A DNA stretch of 64,000 nt from Dakarella massiliensis (GTDB lineage: Bacteria > Pseudomonadota > Gammaproteobacteria > Burkholderiales > Burkholderiaceae_F), in NCBI RefSeq assembly GCF_001182045.1, contig NZ_CVTY01000006.1, forward strand, positions 62,001 to 126,000. The letters are read 5' to 3'. Positions 9,547 to 18,880 of the stretch are shown in pieces (position 1 is the first letter of the stretch; the number at the start of each line of letters is the position of its first letter). The position numbers were made by a program, and so were the translations under genes. The notes beneath the pieces are model-generated. The model did no database searches, was not told the origin of the DNA, and was given only the letters and a program-made list of their open reading frames with translations.

Positions 9547-10932
9547 TCAGAAGAGAATCACGGTCGCGGCGAGTGCCACAATGAGCCCCGCGAAGCACGG
9601 GATCCAGGTGCGGCGGACCACGGCAAGCGGCGACACCCCGGCAAAGCCCGCGACAATAATGATCACGCCAGCGACAGGCGACACCGGGCGGAGGAATTCA
9701 CTCGCGAGCTGCAGCATCATGGCGAGCACCGTGGGGTCGCCGCCGAACCCGGCCGCCACCGTCGGCGCGATCGGGACGAGCCCCGTGAAGGACGCGACAC
9801 CAGACCCCGTGAGCACCGTCACAATGCCGATCACGGCGGAAAGCACGAGACCCGTGCCCATCATTCCGAACCCCGCGGACTTCGCAGCGTCAATCATGAG
9901 ACCGACAAGACCCGCGTTCTTCAGACCATCCGCGAAAAGCGCCGCGACAAAGATGAGGCCCACCACGCTCTGCATCATGTGGCCCATGCCCTTGAACATC
10001 GCGAAGCCGTCCTGGAAGCACGCCTGGAGGTTCCGGCGGTGCAGGAGGTCAACGAGAATCCCGAACACCCAGCCGATGAACATCGCGATCGCGACATCAA
10101 GCACCACGGTCTTATAGACCATCTTGTTAAAGATGAAGAGAAGGACAAGCGGCACGAGCGGAAGGAGCGCGTAGTACCCGGGGAGGTTCGCCGCGCGGCG
10201 GGTCTTTTCCTCAACCACCTTCGGGTCGATCGAGAGGAGCGACCCGGTCGCCTTATCGCGCTTATCGAGGTAATTCTGGACAATCACGTGAACCACGGCA
10301 GTGACAAGAATCGCGGGAATCGCGACCGGCAGCTGATACTGGATCAGGTACGTCATCGGGTCGACACCCGCGGTGTGAGCGGAGAGCACCGCGATCGCGG
10401 AACTCGGTGCGTAGCTGATCACGAGGACACTGCCGATCACGGCGGCGGCCGCCACCCCGGAAATCCCGATACCGATAAGAAGCTGGTAGACCGACACCGC
10501 GAGCAGCATCGCCATGCCGGCGGCGGACGTCACCACGAGCCCGAGGAAATTCCCGAGAATAAAGACCGCGCCCATGATGAGGTACGGGTTCCGGAGCCGC
10601 TGAAGGGGTTTCAGGCAGACGGCAACCAGTTTATCCGTCGCCCCGATCTGATCCATATAGGCCGCGAAGCCGCCCGCGACGAGAATGATGAAACCGGTCG
10701 TCGCCGCCTGGTGGCGGGAAAGCGCGGAGAGGAGCCCGACGAGGTCAAAACCGATAAAACCGGTGCCGTGGGCGCCCTTTGGCATCAGATCGGTGACGCC
10801 TCCGAGAATCGCGATGAGGTTCAAGGCGATGCCGGCGAAAAGCAGAAGAATATTCACCTGCAGCTTCTTCACGATTCCGACGCCAGTCAGAATCACGACG
10901 AGAAGCGCGAGATACGGCATGATGTCATGCAT
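9547..10932 (-). CDS. dcuC: DcuC-family anaerobic C4-dicarboxylate carrier
   Basis: An inner-membrane carrier of 461 residues, the same length as E. coli DcuC, with about twelve hydrophobic segments. Recognisable DcuC blocks are GGFAAYMDQIGATDK near residue 90, the LKPLQRLRNPYL segment after it, a TGSGVASF-type motif near residue 380, and the C-terminal block LRPVSPVAGVIIIVAG. The family exchanges or exports succinate and fumarate during fumarate respiration. The gene lies just downstream of a porin (23 bases apart, same strand), so the two may be one unit moving dicarboxylates across both membranes. Upstream are a LysR gene and a divergent fumarate-releasing lyase homologue, which makes fumarate supply or succinate export a reasonable role (inference). 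The exact substrate cannot be read from sequence. Confidence 0.85.
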   Translation of the reverse strand: MHDIMPYLALLVVILTGVGIVKKLQVNILLLFAGIALNLIAILGGVTDLMPKGAHGTGFIGFDLVGLLSALSRHQAATTGFIILVAGGFAAYMDQIGATDKLVAVCLKPLQRLRNPYLIMGAVFILGNFLGLVVTSAAGMAMLLAVSVYQLLIGIGISGVAAAAVIGSVLVISYAPSSAIAVLSAHTAGVDPMTYLIQYQLPVAIPAILVTAVVHVIVQNYLDKRDKATGSLLSIDPKVVEEKTRRAANLPGYYALLPLVPLVLLFIFNKMVYKTVVLDVAIAMFIGWVFGILVDLLHRRNLQACFQDGFAMFKGMGHMMQSVVGLIFVAALFADGLKNAGLVGLMIDAAKSAGFGMMGTGLVLSAVIGIVTVLTGSGVASFTGLVPIAPTVAAGFGGDPTVLAMMLQLASEFLRPVSPVAGVIIIVAGFAGVSPLAVVRRTWIPCFAGLIVALAATVILF

Positions 10933-10955
10933 GACGAGTTATCTCCGATAAGAAA

Positions 10956-12083
10956 TCAGAAACGGTGAACGATGCCGGCTGAGAGTTCCGTGCCGGTGAG
11001 GTTCGAGCGGTCAAGAGTGTTTTTCAGATCCTGGCGGACCCAGCCGAGATCCGCGTAGAGGTCAGTGCGCTTGGAAAGCGCGTAGTCGTAGCCCACGTGG
11101 GCGGAGTAGCGGACAACGTCTGTCGTGTTCGAGCCGTCCCCCTCACCCTTCGCGTAGCCCGCGCCGACCTTCGCCTTGCCGCCGAACATCGGCCACTGGA
11201 CCGCGGCAAGGACTCCGAAACCGTTGTATTTCTTCCCGGCCCCTGAGCTGATCCGCGTCTGATAGTCGGAACCCACCGAATTAAAGGCGCTGTGCTTGAA
11301 GTACTGAGCGTAGATATAGGGCTTGATGAAGCCGAAGTCGTAGTTCGCGGCGAGGTTCACGGTCCAGGGATCGTCATAAAGCTTCGAATCCGCCGTGTTC
11401 AGGTGAATCATGTCGGCAAGCGCGAGCGCCGTGAGCGCGCCCTGCTTATAGCGGACAGCGGCCGCCATCATGCGGTCCTTATCATTCATCCCGGTCCCTT
11501 CCTGCCCCGACATCGCGAACGAATACTGCGCGTGGAACGTGAAGCCGCGGTAGTTCGGGGACGCGTAGGTGACGGAGTTATCAACCGTCAGGTAATTCTC
11601 CGTAGTGATGTATTTGAGGCCCCCGATAAAGTTACTCATCAGCGTTCCGAACGGATACATCACGGTGCCAGCGAGCGCGGTGGATCCGACCGGGCTCTTC
11701 AGCTGGCCCGTCTTGCCAACCGTCACGCGGCCATACCGCCCGGACACCCAGAGGGACGACTCACGGGCCCAGAACGAAGAGTCCTGGAGCGTGCCGTCAT
11801 CCGCCTTGAACTGATCCTCGAGAATGAAGCCGACTTTGTTCCCGCTCCCAAGATCCTCAACGCCTTTCAGCCCAAAGCGGGAGCCGTTTCTCTGCCCGCT
11901 CTTCAGCTGGAAAAGGGCCTTGCCGTCATTCGCGTTCGACGCGTCGCCGGACGACCGGGAAACAGAAAGCCCCATATCGACGAGGCCATAAAGCGTGACG
12001 CTCGGCGCGGCGAGCGCCGGGGCGGACACGAAAGCGGCTGAAGCGGCGGCAGCGAACGCCGCGGTGAGCGCAGTGCGGTTCAT
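10956..12083 (-). CDS. Gram-negative (Burkholderiales-type) general porin
   Basis: An outer-membrane porin of 375 residues. An N-terminal Sec signal (MNRTALTAAFAAAASAAF, cleaved after LAA) is followed by SVTLYGLVDMGLS, the characteristic first strand of betaproteobacterial porins. Alternating amphipathic strands follow, and the protein ends in Phe (IVHRF), as required for barrel insertion. A motif near residue 120 (SGRYGRVTVGKTG) is typical of the PF13609-type family. It lies immediately upstream of dcuC on the same strand, so joint transcription and substrate supply are plausible. A purine-rich ribosome site AAGGAGAG precedes the ATG. Confidence 0.9.
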   Translation of the reverse strand: MNRTALTAAFAAAASAAFVSAPALAAPSVTLYGLVDMGLSVSRSSGDASNANDGKALFQLKSGQRNGSRFGLKGVEDLGSGNKVGFILEDQFKADDGTLQDSSFWARESSLWVSGRYGRVTVGKTGQLKSPVGSTALAGTVMYPFGTLMSNFIGGLKYITTENYLTVDNSVTYASPNYRGFTFHAQYSFAMSGQEGTGMNDKDRMMAAAVRYKQGALTALALADMIHLNTADSKLYDDPWTVNLAANYDFGFIKPYIYAQYFKHSAFNSVGSDYQTRISSGAGKKYNGFGVLAAVQWPMFGGKAKVGAGYAKGEGDGSNTTDVVRYSAHVGYDYALSKRTDLYADLGWVRQDLKNTLDRSNLTGTELSAGIVHRF

Positions 12084-12262
12084 AAAACTCTCTCCTTAAT
12101 TCTGGGTAGCTGAAGAATCGTTTTTCTCTTCCGAACGACCTAGTCCGGATGCTCTTAAGGATCGAGTATTTCCCGCTTTGCAACAATGGCAATCGGATTA
12201 AAGTTTCTTTGTAAAAAAGAACAAAACCGCGCGCGATGGTGAACGGACGCCCGATTTCCGCT

Positions 12263-13225
12263 CTACTCCATCACATTCCGAATCACTTCGGCGCACTCAG
12301 CGAGGAGCGGCTCCACATTCGCGCGGTACTCATCAATAAACGTACGGACGCGCTTCAGTTTCACGAGGTCGGGGCGCGTGTAGATGTAGCAGTCCTGCCG
12401 GGGATAGCTCCAGTCGCGGAGCACGGGGACGAGTTCCCCTTTCGCGAGCTCCCGGTAACAGTGAAGGTCCCCGAGATCCGGAGCGATGCCGGCACCGATC
12501 AGCGTCGCGGACTTCGCGGAGAGCGCCGAGCTGAAGACGATATCCCGCTTAAAGCGCACCGCGCGGTGCTCGCTCCCCCGCGTCAGCTGCTGCCCCACGG
12601 TGCCAAGCCTGAGCGGACTCTTAAACCGGATTCCCACGTGATCCGCGAGTTCCTCAGGCGTCTTCGGCATCCCGTAGCGGGCGATGTAAGTGGGCGACGC
12701 GCAGCAGATGAACCCGGCGTCTCCGTACCGGATCTGGACGAAGTTGGAGTGCGTGGGGTCGGGGCCGTACGACATCACAACGTCGAGCGACCCAGCGGGG
12801 TACGAGAAATCGATCGGGATCCCGCCGAGATACTCGCTCACCTCCAGCTGAATCTCCGGGTACCGGCGTCCGAACGAGACGAAAAACGGCATCAGGAACC
12901 CCTGAAGGAGCGCGGGCGGCACCCCGACCCGGAGCACCCCCGACATCGCGTTGGTGTTCGCAGCAAGGCCCGTCACCAGCTGATCATGAAGCGTAATCAT
13001 CTTTGTCGCATAGTCCAGCGCGAAGCGGCCGTTGTCCGTCAGGGTGAGCGGGAGCGAACTCCGGTCAAAGAGCGAAATGCCGCCGAGCGACTTCTCGAGC
13101 CCCGACACGATGCGGCTGATGCTCGGGGCATCCATCTCAAGCTCCGCACTCGTTTCCGTGATGCTTCCGGTCCGCGCCACCGCGGCAAACACTTTCCAGC
13201 TTTCAAGATTGAGATCGCGTTTCAT
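12263..13225 (-). CDS. LysR-family transcriptional regulator
   Basis: 320 residues from the preferred start at 13225 (MKRDLNLESWKVF); a longer in-frame start at 13324 would add unrelated residues before the helix-turn-helix. The N-terminal winged HTH (residues about 1-60, ARTGSITETSAELEMDAPS) and the periplasmic-binding-protein-like effector domain after residue 90 are typical. It is divergent from the lyase gene at 13428 and convergent with none of its neighbours, the classic LysR layout, so it probably controls the lyase and perhaps the porin/dcuC pair. The HTH is closest in feel to the LysR protein at 30604, which also guards a respiratory gene. Confidence 0.85.
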   Translation of the reverse strand: MKRDLNLESWKVFAAVARTGSITETSAELEMDAPSISRIVSGLEKSLGGISLFDRSSLPLTLTDNGRFALDYATKMITLHDQLVTGLAANTNAMSGVLRVGVPPALLQGFLMPFFVSFGRRYPEIQLEVSEYLGGIPIDFSYPAGSLDVVMSYGPDPTHSNFVQIRYGDAGFICCASPTYIARYGMPKTPEELADHVGIRFKSPLRLGTVGQQLTRGSEHRAVRFKRDIVFSSALSAKSATLIGAGIAPDLGDLHCYRELAKGELVPVLRDWSYPRQDCYIYTRPDLVKLKRVRTFIDEYRANVEPLLAECAEVIRNVME

Positions 13226-13427
13226 GTGAGGGAGTCCTTTTTCAGCCCAATGCCGCCCGTTTAAGTCCCGGTGAGTGTCCGGCCGTTGCCCTCGATTGTA
13301 GAAAAAAGCAAATTCTTTTTGCAATACTTGTCATAGAAGACAAAACAAATCTTCTCCATACTGTCCTCAAACCCGGGCGGAAAGACCCGGTGTCAGACAT
13401 CGTGAATTTTTGGATAAGGAGAACAGC

Positions 13428-14915
13428 ATGGCGCTTGGCGTACCGTCAGTCGGCGAAGCCGGAAAGAAAGCGGATCTGGAGCCCTGGAGCGGGACACCCC
13501 CGCGGGACGAGTTTTATTGGCTCTCCGAAATCAATAAAGCCACCTTTGTGACGAATACCGCGGCGGGGCTCCTTGACCGGAAGTCGGTCGGCGCCTGGTG
13601 CGAAGCGCAGGAGCGGGTGATCAAGGCGGGGAACACCCCCGGGAATCCGCGCCCGAAGATGTATGTGAGGTACGAACCCCTCCTCATCAAAGAGGCCGGG
13701 ATCGAGGTGACGCTTATCCACGCCGGGCGCTCGTCCCAGGACATGCATGCCACGTTCCAGCGCGCGATGATCCGCGATCAGATCGTGCGGATTATCCGGA
13801 ACCTCAACGCGGCGCGCTCGGCCCTTCTGAAACTTGCCGATCAGAACCGGGACACCATCGCCCCCTGCTACACAAACGGCGTCGCGGCGCAGCCGAACAG
13901 TCTCGGTCACACCTGGCTCGGGCACCTCGAGGGGTTCCGGCGCGATATCGAGAACCTGAAGGAATTCTGGGCCCGTCTCAACCTCTCCCCGATGGGAACC
14001 ACCGTGCTTAACGGCACTCCATGGCCCCTTGACCGTCATGGGATGGCAAAGCTTCTCGGGTTTGAGGGGATCATTGATAACGCGTACGACGCGGGGCAGA
14101 TCGCGGGGACGGACGTCGCGATTGAGGCGGAGCTGAAGCTCGTTGAGCCGCTGCTGCACGTCACGCAGTTCATTCAGGACGTGATGACGCAGTACGCGCA
14201 GTCGCGTCCCTGGATCCTTGTCTCCGCCACTTACGCCTCCACCGCGATGCCGCAGAAGCGGAACCCGGGAGCCCTGATCGATGTGCGCCGCGACGCGAAT
14301 GAGGTGCTTGGAGAAATCTCAGGCGTCATTTTCCGGGCCCACGATCTCGCCCCTGGGATGTATGACGCGAAGGATCAGCGAAGCAACGCGACGCTCCTCT
14401 CTGACGCGGCGTCGGTCTTTGACGCGTTTGGGAAAGTGATCGGGCTCCTCAAAGTGAACCCCGACCGGGCGCTTGAGGAACTGAATCTCGACTGGACCGC
14501 GAGCCAGAATATCGCGGACGTGATGATGCAGGCGTTCGGGATCCCGTTCCGGGAGGGACACCACTATTCCTCTGAACTCGTGACCTTCGCGAGAGCGCAC
14601 GAATACACCCCGCTCACGCTGCCGTATGAAGCCGCGAAGTCGTTCTACGAAACGATGGTGAAGAAGGAAGGACTCACGCATATTCCGTCCGAATTTCCGT
14701 TCTCGGAAGCCGCGTTCCGGTCGCTTCTCGACCCGAAGTCAATCGTGGAAGCCCGGCGGTCCGAGGGCGGTCCGCAGAAGCCGGAACTTGATCGCCTCTT
14801 CAAAGCGGCGGAACAGTCGCTCGACCGTGACACCGCGTGGCTGGAATCGAAAGTGAAGCTCCTCCGGGACGCCGAAGCGGAGCTCGACTCGGCGTTCAAA
14901 TCGCTTGAAGGGTAG
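13428..14915 (+). CDS. Argininosuccinate lyase/fumarase-superfamily enzyme
   Basis: 495 residues from ATG 13428, set by an AAGGAG site seven bases upstream. The superfamily signature is clear near residue 280 (STAMPQKRNPGAL), together with an SSQDMHATF block near 100 and an NSLGHT block near 165 where the family keeps catalytic and substrate residues. Members eliminate fumarate from succinyl-substituted amines. No arginine biosynthesis genes lie nearby. The neighbours are a LysR regulator, a porin and a DcuC carrier. The enzyme could therefore break down an imported N-succinyl or aspartate-type amine and feed fumarate to respiration (inference). A housekeeping ArgH cannot be excluded, but the N-terminal extension and context argue against it. 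Confidence 0.75.
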   Translation: MALGVPSVGEAGKKADLEPWSGTPPRDEFYWLSEINKATFVTNTAAGLLDRKSVGAWCEAQERVIKAGNTPGNPRPKMYVRYEPLLIKEAGIEVTLIHAGRSSQDMHATFQRAMIRDQIVRIIRNLNAARSALLKLADQNRDTIAPCYTNGVAAQPNSLGHTWLGHLEGFRRDIENLKEFWARLNLSPMGTTVLNGTPWPLDRHGMAKLLGFEGIIDNAYDAGQIAGTDVAIEAELKLVEPLLHVTQFIQDVMTQYAQSRPWILVSATYASTAMPQKRNPGALIDVRRDANEVLGEISGVIFRAHDLAPGMYDAKDQRSNATLLSDAASVFDAFGKVIGLLKVNPDRALEELNLDWTASQNIADVMMQAFGIPFREGHHYSSELVTFARAHEYTPLTLPYEAAKSFYETMVKKEGLTHIPSEFPFSEAAFRSLLDPKSIVEARRSEGGPQKPELDRLFKAAEQSLDRDTAWLESKVKLLRDAEAELDSAFKSLEG

Positions 14916-15002
14916 TCGTCCACCCTTCTCCCATCCTCTTAGAATGGTCAGGTCCGCGCGGTCGTCCTGCTGGAACCCGCGCGGGCGATTCGGAGAAAGA
15001 GG

Positions 15003-15686
15003 TTGAATTCAGAAAAGTTAATTGATTACGGGAAGCGCTGGGCGCTTCTCGCGCTCGGCATGTTTGTCGCCGCGTCCGGCATTTCTTTGATTACGCAGAC
15101 GCATCTCGGGACCACTCCCATCAGCTCCCTCCCCTACACCATCACCGGGCTCACGGGACTCACCTTCGGCACCACGACCTTTATCGTGAATGTCATGTTC
15201 TTTGTGATTGAGTGGCTGCTCCTGAAGAAACGGGGCGTCTTCCACGCCTTCATGTGCTTTCAGGTGCCGGTGGTCTTTGTGTTCAGCGCGTTTATCGATT
15301 TCACGATGACACCGGCCGCGGCCGTGATGCCCACAGGCTACATCCCGCGGTTCATCGTGAGTTTCCTCGGGAACGCCGTGCTCGCGCTTGGGATCGTGAT
15401 GCAGATTCATTCGCGCACGATCGTGCAGCCGGGCGAAGGCATTGTGCTCGCGGAGTCTGTTTTCTTCCGTCACCCCTTTGGGACCATGAAAGTGGTGAAC
15501 GACTGGTCGCTTGTGATCATCGCGTGCATCGTCGCTCTCCTCTTCACGGGCGGCATTATCGGGGTCCGTGAGGGGACCTTTGTCTCGGCGCTCTGCGTCG
15601 GGCTTTTCGCGAAGCAGTTCCTGAAACTCTGGCCGATGCCGAAGGCACCGGAACCCTGCGTCGCGGAAGAAAAGACGATGGCGTGA
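15003..15686 (+). CDS. YczE/YyaS/YitT-like integral membrane protein
   Basis: A polytopic inner-membrane protein of 227 residues with about five hydrophobic segments and the family block ITQTHLGTTPISSLPYT near residue 30. A second conserved block is HPFGTMKVVNDWSLV near residue 160. The start is a TTG at 15003 with GGAG seven bases upstream; no in-frame ATG precedes the first membrane segment. The family function is not settled (small-molecule transport has been suggested). It follows the lyase gene on the same strand after 87 bases. Confidence 0.7.
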   Translation: MNSEKLIDYGKRWALLALGMFVAASGISLITQTHLGTTPISSLPYTITGLTGLTFGTTTFIVNVMFFVIEWLLLKKRGVFHAFMCFQVPVVFVFSAFIDFTMTPAAAVMPTGYIPRFIVSFLGNAVLALGIVMQIHSRTIVQPGEGIVLAESVFFRHPFGTMKVVNDWSLVIIACIVALLFTGGIIGVREGTFVSALCVGLFAKQFLKLWPMPKAPEPCVAEEKTMA

Positions 15687-15825
15687 AGCGAAAATTGTCT
15701 GAAGCCCCGTCCGTAAAGGCGTGAGCCGCCCCAAAACGCTCGGCTCACCCGCTAGAATAGATCCTGAGCAGTCGGCTTTCTTGTGTGCAGTCGGCTGTGT
15801 CCCAACCGCCTGGTTTTCTGGGTTT

Positions 15826-15849
15826 AACCGCCCTGAGAGTCAGGCGGTT
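15826..15849 (+). terminator. Possible terminator hairpin after the YczE-like gene
   Basis: A 7-bp stem AACCGCC/GGCGGTT with a 10-base loop, followed by a weak T-rich tail (TCCTGTTTTC). It is about 140 bases past the gene, so it could act on read-through. Confidence 0.45.
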
Positions 15850-15903
15850 CCTGTTTTCTGGGGACCGGGTCCGATCCTCCCCCGCTTCAAACCCAGAATG
15901 GAA

Positions 15904-15932
15904 AAAGGGGCGTCCGCGCTGGATACCCCTTT
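15904..15932 (-). terminator. Terminator of the carboxylesterase gene
   Basis: A 7-bp stem AAAGGGG/CCCCTTT around a GC-rich loop. On the minus strand it is followed by TTTTTC. It is about 30 bases past the carboxylesterase stop. Confidence 0.65.
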
Positions 15933-15960
15933 CATTTGAACTTCTCTGACGCTCGGACTC

Positions 15961-17721
15961 TTATGCCGCGTCGTCTTCAGACGCCGGGATATCGGTTTTC
16001 GGCACCGTGCCCGCGAAAAGATCATTCGGGACGCCGAATTTCGCTTCGAGCGGCTGACTCCAGGCGTAGCCGGAGAGCACATCCCAGATGAGCTTCGCCT
16101 TCGCGTCCGGCGTCACAGTCTGATCGTCATCCATCTGACGGAAAGTGGACGCGAGATCGACACGCGAGGGCTCGGTATCCGCCCACGCTTTCGTTCGGTC
16201 GGCATCGAGCACGAGCGCGTTTCCGGTTTCGCCCCACGGAGCCCAGGTAACGAGGTTTTCGCCGTTCGGGTTTCCTGTGCGGATGAAGTTCTTCACGTAG
16301 GAGCGGGTGATCGAGAGGAGCTCCTGACCTCCGGCGGTCCGGACCGCGCCGCCATAGCGGGCGCCAAAATTTTTCGAGGGACCGAAGATAAAGGCGGACG
16401 GGACGTCTGACGCTGATCCGTGGAGCGTCTTCGCGGTCGCCCCCACCACCGCCTCATCATCTCCCCAGCGGAAGATCCCGGCGAACACCTGATGGTTCCC
16501 GAAGCGATACGCGCGGTCCGCGGCTTCAGCGGTGTTCGCCCAGAGCATCAGGCTGTTTCCGTAGCGGGACGCGAACGAGAATTCAGCTTGAGAGGCGGGG
16601 TTCGTGAGGAGGCTCGAATCCTTCACCGCGGCCGCGAAGTACGGGTCGCGGGACACCAGAGCGTTCGCTTCGGACGCCCCGGATAGCAGCAGCACCGGGA
16701 AGTCACGCGACGCTTTCGGGTCCGGGGGACCGGCTCGATCGAGGCCAGACGCGGGAAGGAACGCGCCATCCGCGAAGAGTCTCGGGTACGCGGTGTCACG
16801 GATCGGAGCGCCGCGCGTGAGATTAAGAATCCGGGAGGTTTCAAGAGTGGATAGCCAGCGGCGGACTTCAGCGCTGTCTGCCCCAATCCACTTGGCCGCG
16901 AGCCCCACGGTGCCGGCCTTGCGGTCTTCAAACGCGAGGCGGGCAAGGCTATCCGCGTCGATTCTCGCCGCCGGATCGGGCTTCGTTAACGCGCCGCCCC
17001 CGGAAATCACGATCGCGCGGCTGAAGAGGCCGGAAAAGACCGGGCTCCCGATCACCGCCATCACGTCGCGGCCCGCGCCGGACGTCCCGACAAGGGTCAC
17101 GGAAGACGCGCTCCCGCCGAATTTCGCGATGTTCTTTTTCACCCAGAGGAGCGCCTTTCGGGCATCGAGGAGCGCGAAGTTCCCGGAATTCTCGAGCTTT
17201 GTCCCGTGCCGCAGCGCGGGAAGCGACACAAAGCCAAAGAGCCCGGGGCGCGTGCGGGCGACGACGACCACGGCGTTTAATGCCGCGGAAAGCGACGCGC
17301 CGTCGATCGACGCATGATCCGCGTCACCGTCGTACTTCCCGTCCTCAAGCGTAAACACCACGGGGAGGTTTGAAGCGCTCCCCTCAGGCCGCCAGATGGA
17401 GAGCGTGAGCGGTGTTCCCGAGGTTCCCTTGGGGGCGCGGTTCCCGAGGAAGAGCACCCGGTCGCGCGCCGCGGGCGCTTCAGGCGCTTTCCAGCGCTTT
17501 GCCCCGACCGGCGTCTTCGCGTACGGAATCCCGATATAGGCTTCGGCGCGCCGACCAGCGGCCTGGGACCCAACCACCGGGCCCTCTGTCGTATCGACTG
17601 TCAGCTCGCGATCCGGAAACGCCCCGCGAAGCGAGCACTTTCCGAGCACAGTCGAAAACACGGGCACGGATAAACCGGCCAGTGTCGCTGCGGCGGAAAT
17701 AAGAAATGCGCGTCGCTTCAT
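15961..17721 (-). CDS. Exported type-B carboxylesterase family protein
   Basis: A 586-residue alpha/beta hydrolase. The N-terminus MKRRAFLISAAATLAGL has a twin-arginine-like start and a hydrophobic stretch, so export by Tat or Sec is likely. Family blocks are TTEGPVVGSQAAGRRAEAYIGIPYA near residue 45 (type-B start, here interrupted for length: TEGPVVG then YIGIPYAK), a nucleophile elbow GTSGAG near residue 210 and a C-terminal NPNG...WAPW block. The elbow usually reads GESAGG in this family; GTSGAG keeps G-x-S-x-G, so the Ser nucleophile is retained. It lies upstream of no obvious operon partner, although a NitT/TauT ABC importer follows on the same strand. The ester substrate is unknown. Confidence 0.75.
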   Translation of the reverse strand: MKRRAFLISAAATLAGLSVPVFSTVLGKCSLRGAFPDRELTVDTTEGPVVGSQAAGRRAEAYIGIPYAKTPVGAKRWKAPEAPAARDRVLFLGNRAPKGTSGTPLTLSIWRPEGSASNLPVVFTLEDGKYDGDADHASIDGASLSAALNAVVVVARTRPGLFGFVSLPALRHGTKLENSGNFALLDARKALLWVKKNIAKFGGSASSVTLVGTSGAGRDVMAVIGSPVFSGLFSRAIVISGGGALTKPDPAARIDADSLARLAFEDRKAGTVGLAAKWIGADSAEVRRWLSTLETSRILNLTRGAPIRDTAYPRLFADGAFLPASGLDRAGPPDPKASRDFPVLLLSGASEANALVSRDPYFAAAVKDSSLLTNPASQAEFSFASRYGNSLMLWANTAEAADRAYRFGNHQVFAGIFRWGDDEAVVGATAKTLHGSASDVPSAFIFGPSKNFGARYGGAVRTAGGQELLSITRSYVKNFIRTGNPNGENLVTWAPWGETGNALVLDADRTKAWADTEPSRVDLASTFRQMDDDQTVTPDAKAKLIWDVLSGYAWSQPLEAKFGVPNDLFAGTVPKTDIPASEDDAA

Positions 17722-17802
17722 AATGGGAAAATCCTGATCAAAAACCGATAGCGGGATGCGTTCGAAACCTTGAGAAATGGATTATCCGCCGGCAATAAAA
17801 AA

Positions 17803-17829
17803 CCTTCCGGAGGGAAAACCCCCGGAAGG
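17803..17829 (-). terminator. Terminator of the ABC importer operon
   Basis: A strong stem CCTTCCGG...CCGGAAGG extended by GGG/CCC around an AAAA loop. On the minus strand it runs into six T. It is about 40 bases past the substrate-binding-protein stop. Confidence 0.9.
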
Positions 17830-17868
17830 CTCGTAAATCTGGATCTCAAAAACCCTTAGTTACGCGTG

Positions 17869-18813
17869 TTACTTCATCGCGCCCGGAAGGATCAGAGACT
17901 TTACGTTCACGGGATGCGCCATCAGACGGGATTCCACGAGGAACTTCTGATCGGCTTCAAGGCCCTTGATATCGGTCTGCGTGAGAACGTCGTAATAGTG
18001 AGAACGGCGGGCGAGCGTCTCCGCCTGGCTCACGCTGATCCCCTGCTCTTTCGCGCCGATCGCGATCGCTTCTTTCCAGTGGCTCTTGATCCACTTGAGA
18101 GACTCGCGGTTCACCTTCACGATCGTCGCGAGCGCTTCAGGAGATTCATCCGCGAACCCCTTACGGGCGGTCATCACGAGGTTCACATCAACAAGGCCTT
18201 TCGCCGTCGTGAGCACCCGGCAGCCGGATTCCTCCGCCTTCACCACGGCACTCGCGGCAAGCAACGCCGCGTCAACGCGCCCTGACGTCACCGCGGCGAG
18301 CGACTCCGGAATCCCCATGGAGATGAACTGGGCGTCTGTCGCCTTCATCCCGTTCTTCGCGAGCGCAGCGAGCAGCAGCTGCTGAAGGACGGTGCCGCGC
18401 GGTCCCGCGACCCGCCTCCCCTTCAGGTCCTTAATCGATTTAATGGAGCCTGACTTCACGACGATCGCGAAGTTTTCCGAGGGGTGCGCGACACCGGTCG
18501 CGATCTGGACCGGGTTCCCCGCGCCGTTCGCGAGAAGGAGCGACGCGGTGTTCATCACGGCTGAAACGTCGACCGACCCCGCCGCCATCGCCTGGCTCTG
18601 CTGGGCACCGGATGTGATCGTCTTCCAGTTCACCTTCACGCCATCCTTCGCGAACGCCTTTTCAAGGAGCTTCTGATCCTTGATCACCATGTTCTGGAGA
18701 TTGAACGGCGCCTTCACGTAGACGATATTCACTTCTTTCGGCATCTTCGCTTCGGCCGCGCCGCAGGCAATGACAGCTGAAATCGCGATCGCCGCCGCTT
18801 TGATGAAATTCAT
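17869..18813 (-). CDS. ABC importer substrate-binding protein (NitT/TauT/SsuA type)
   Basis: 314 residues with a Sec signal peptide (MNFIKAAAIAISAVIACGAAEA). The mature protein has the two-lobed binding-protein pattern of the aliphatic sulfonate, nitrate and taurine group: a GSVDVSAVMNTASLLLA block near residue 80, DLKGRRVAGPRGT near 130, and SGRVDAALLAAS near 180. It is the last gene of a minus-strand set permease-ATPase-binding protein, separated from the ATPase by 67 bases. It would deliver an organosulfur or other small organic anion to the permease; the ligand cannot be deduced. Confidence 0.85.
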   Translation of the reverse strand: MNFIKAAAIAISAVIACGAAEAKMPKEVNIVYVKAPFNLQNMVIKDQKLLEKAFAKDGVKVNWKTITSGAQQSQAMAAGSVDVSAVMNTASLLLANGAGNPVQIATGVAHPSENFAIVVKSGSIKSIKDLKGRRVAGPRGTVLQQLLLAALAKNGMKATDAQFISMGIPESLAAVTSGRVDAALLAASAVVKAEESGCRVLTTAKGLVDVNLVMTARKGFADESPEALATIVKVNRESLKWIKSHWKEAIAIGAKEQGISVSQAETLARRSHYYDVLTQTDIKGLEADQKFLVESRLMAHPVNVKSLILPGAMK

Positions 18814-18880
18814 AGTGTCTTAGCTCCTCTTTGAAACAACGGACCTTCTAATCTTTGAAGGGCCCGGTTTATCCGAACTG

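Noticed and set aside
9979..10968. Long open frame on the plus strand opposite dcuC
   Set aside because: It is a highly charged, repetitive shadow of the GC-rich DcuC coding sequence. Several similar antisense frames (opposite gltB, the LysR gene and fdnI/fdnH) were left out for the same reason.
15721..15939. 72-codon plus-strand frame after the YczE-like gene
   Set aside because: It runs through two hairpins that look like terminators and shows no family features.
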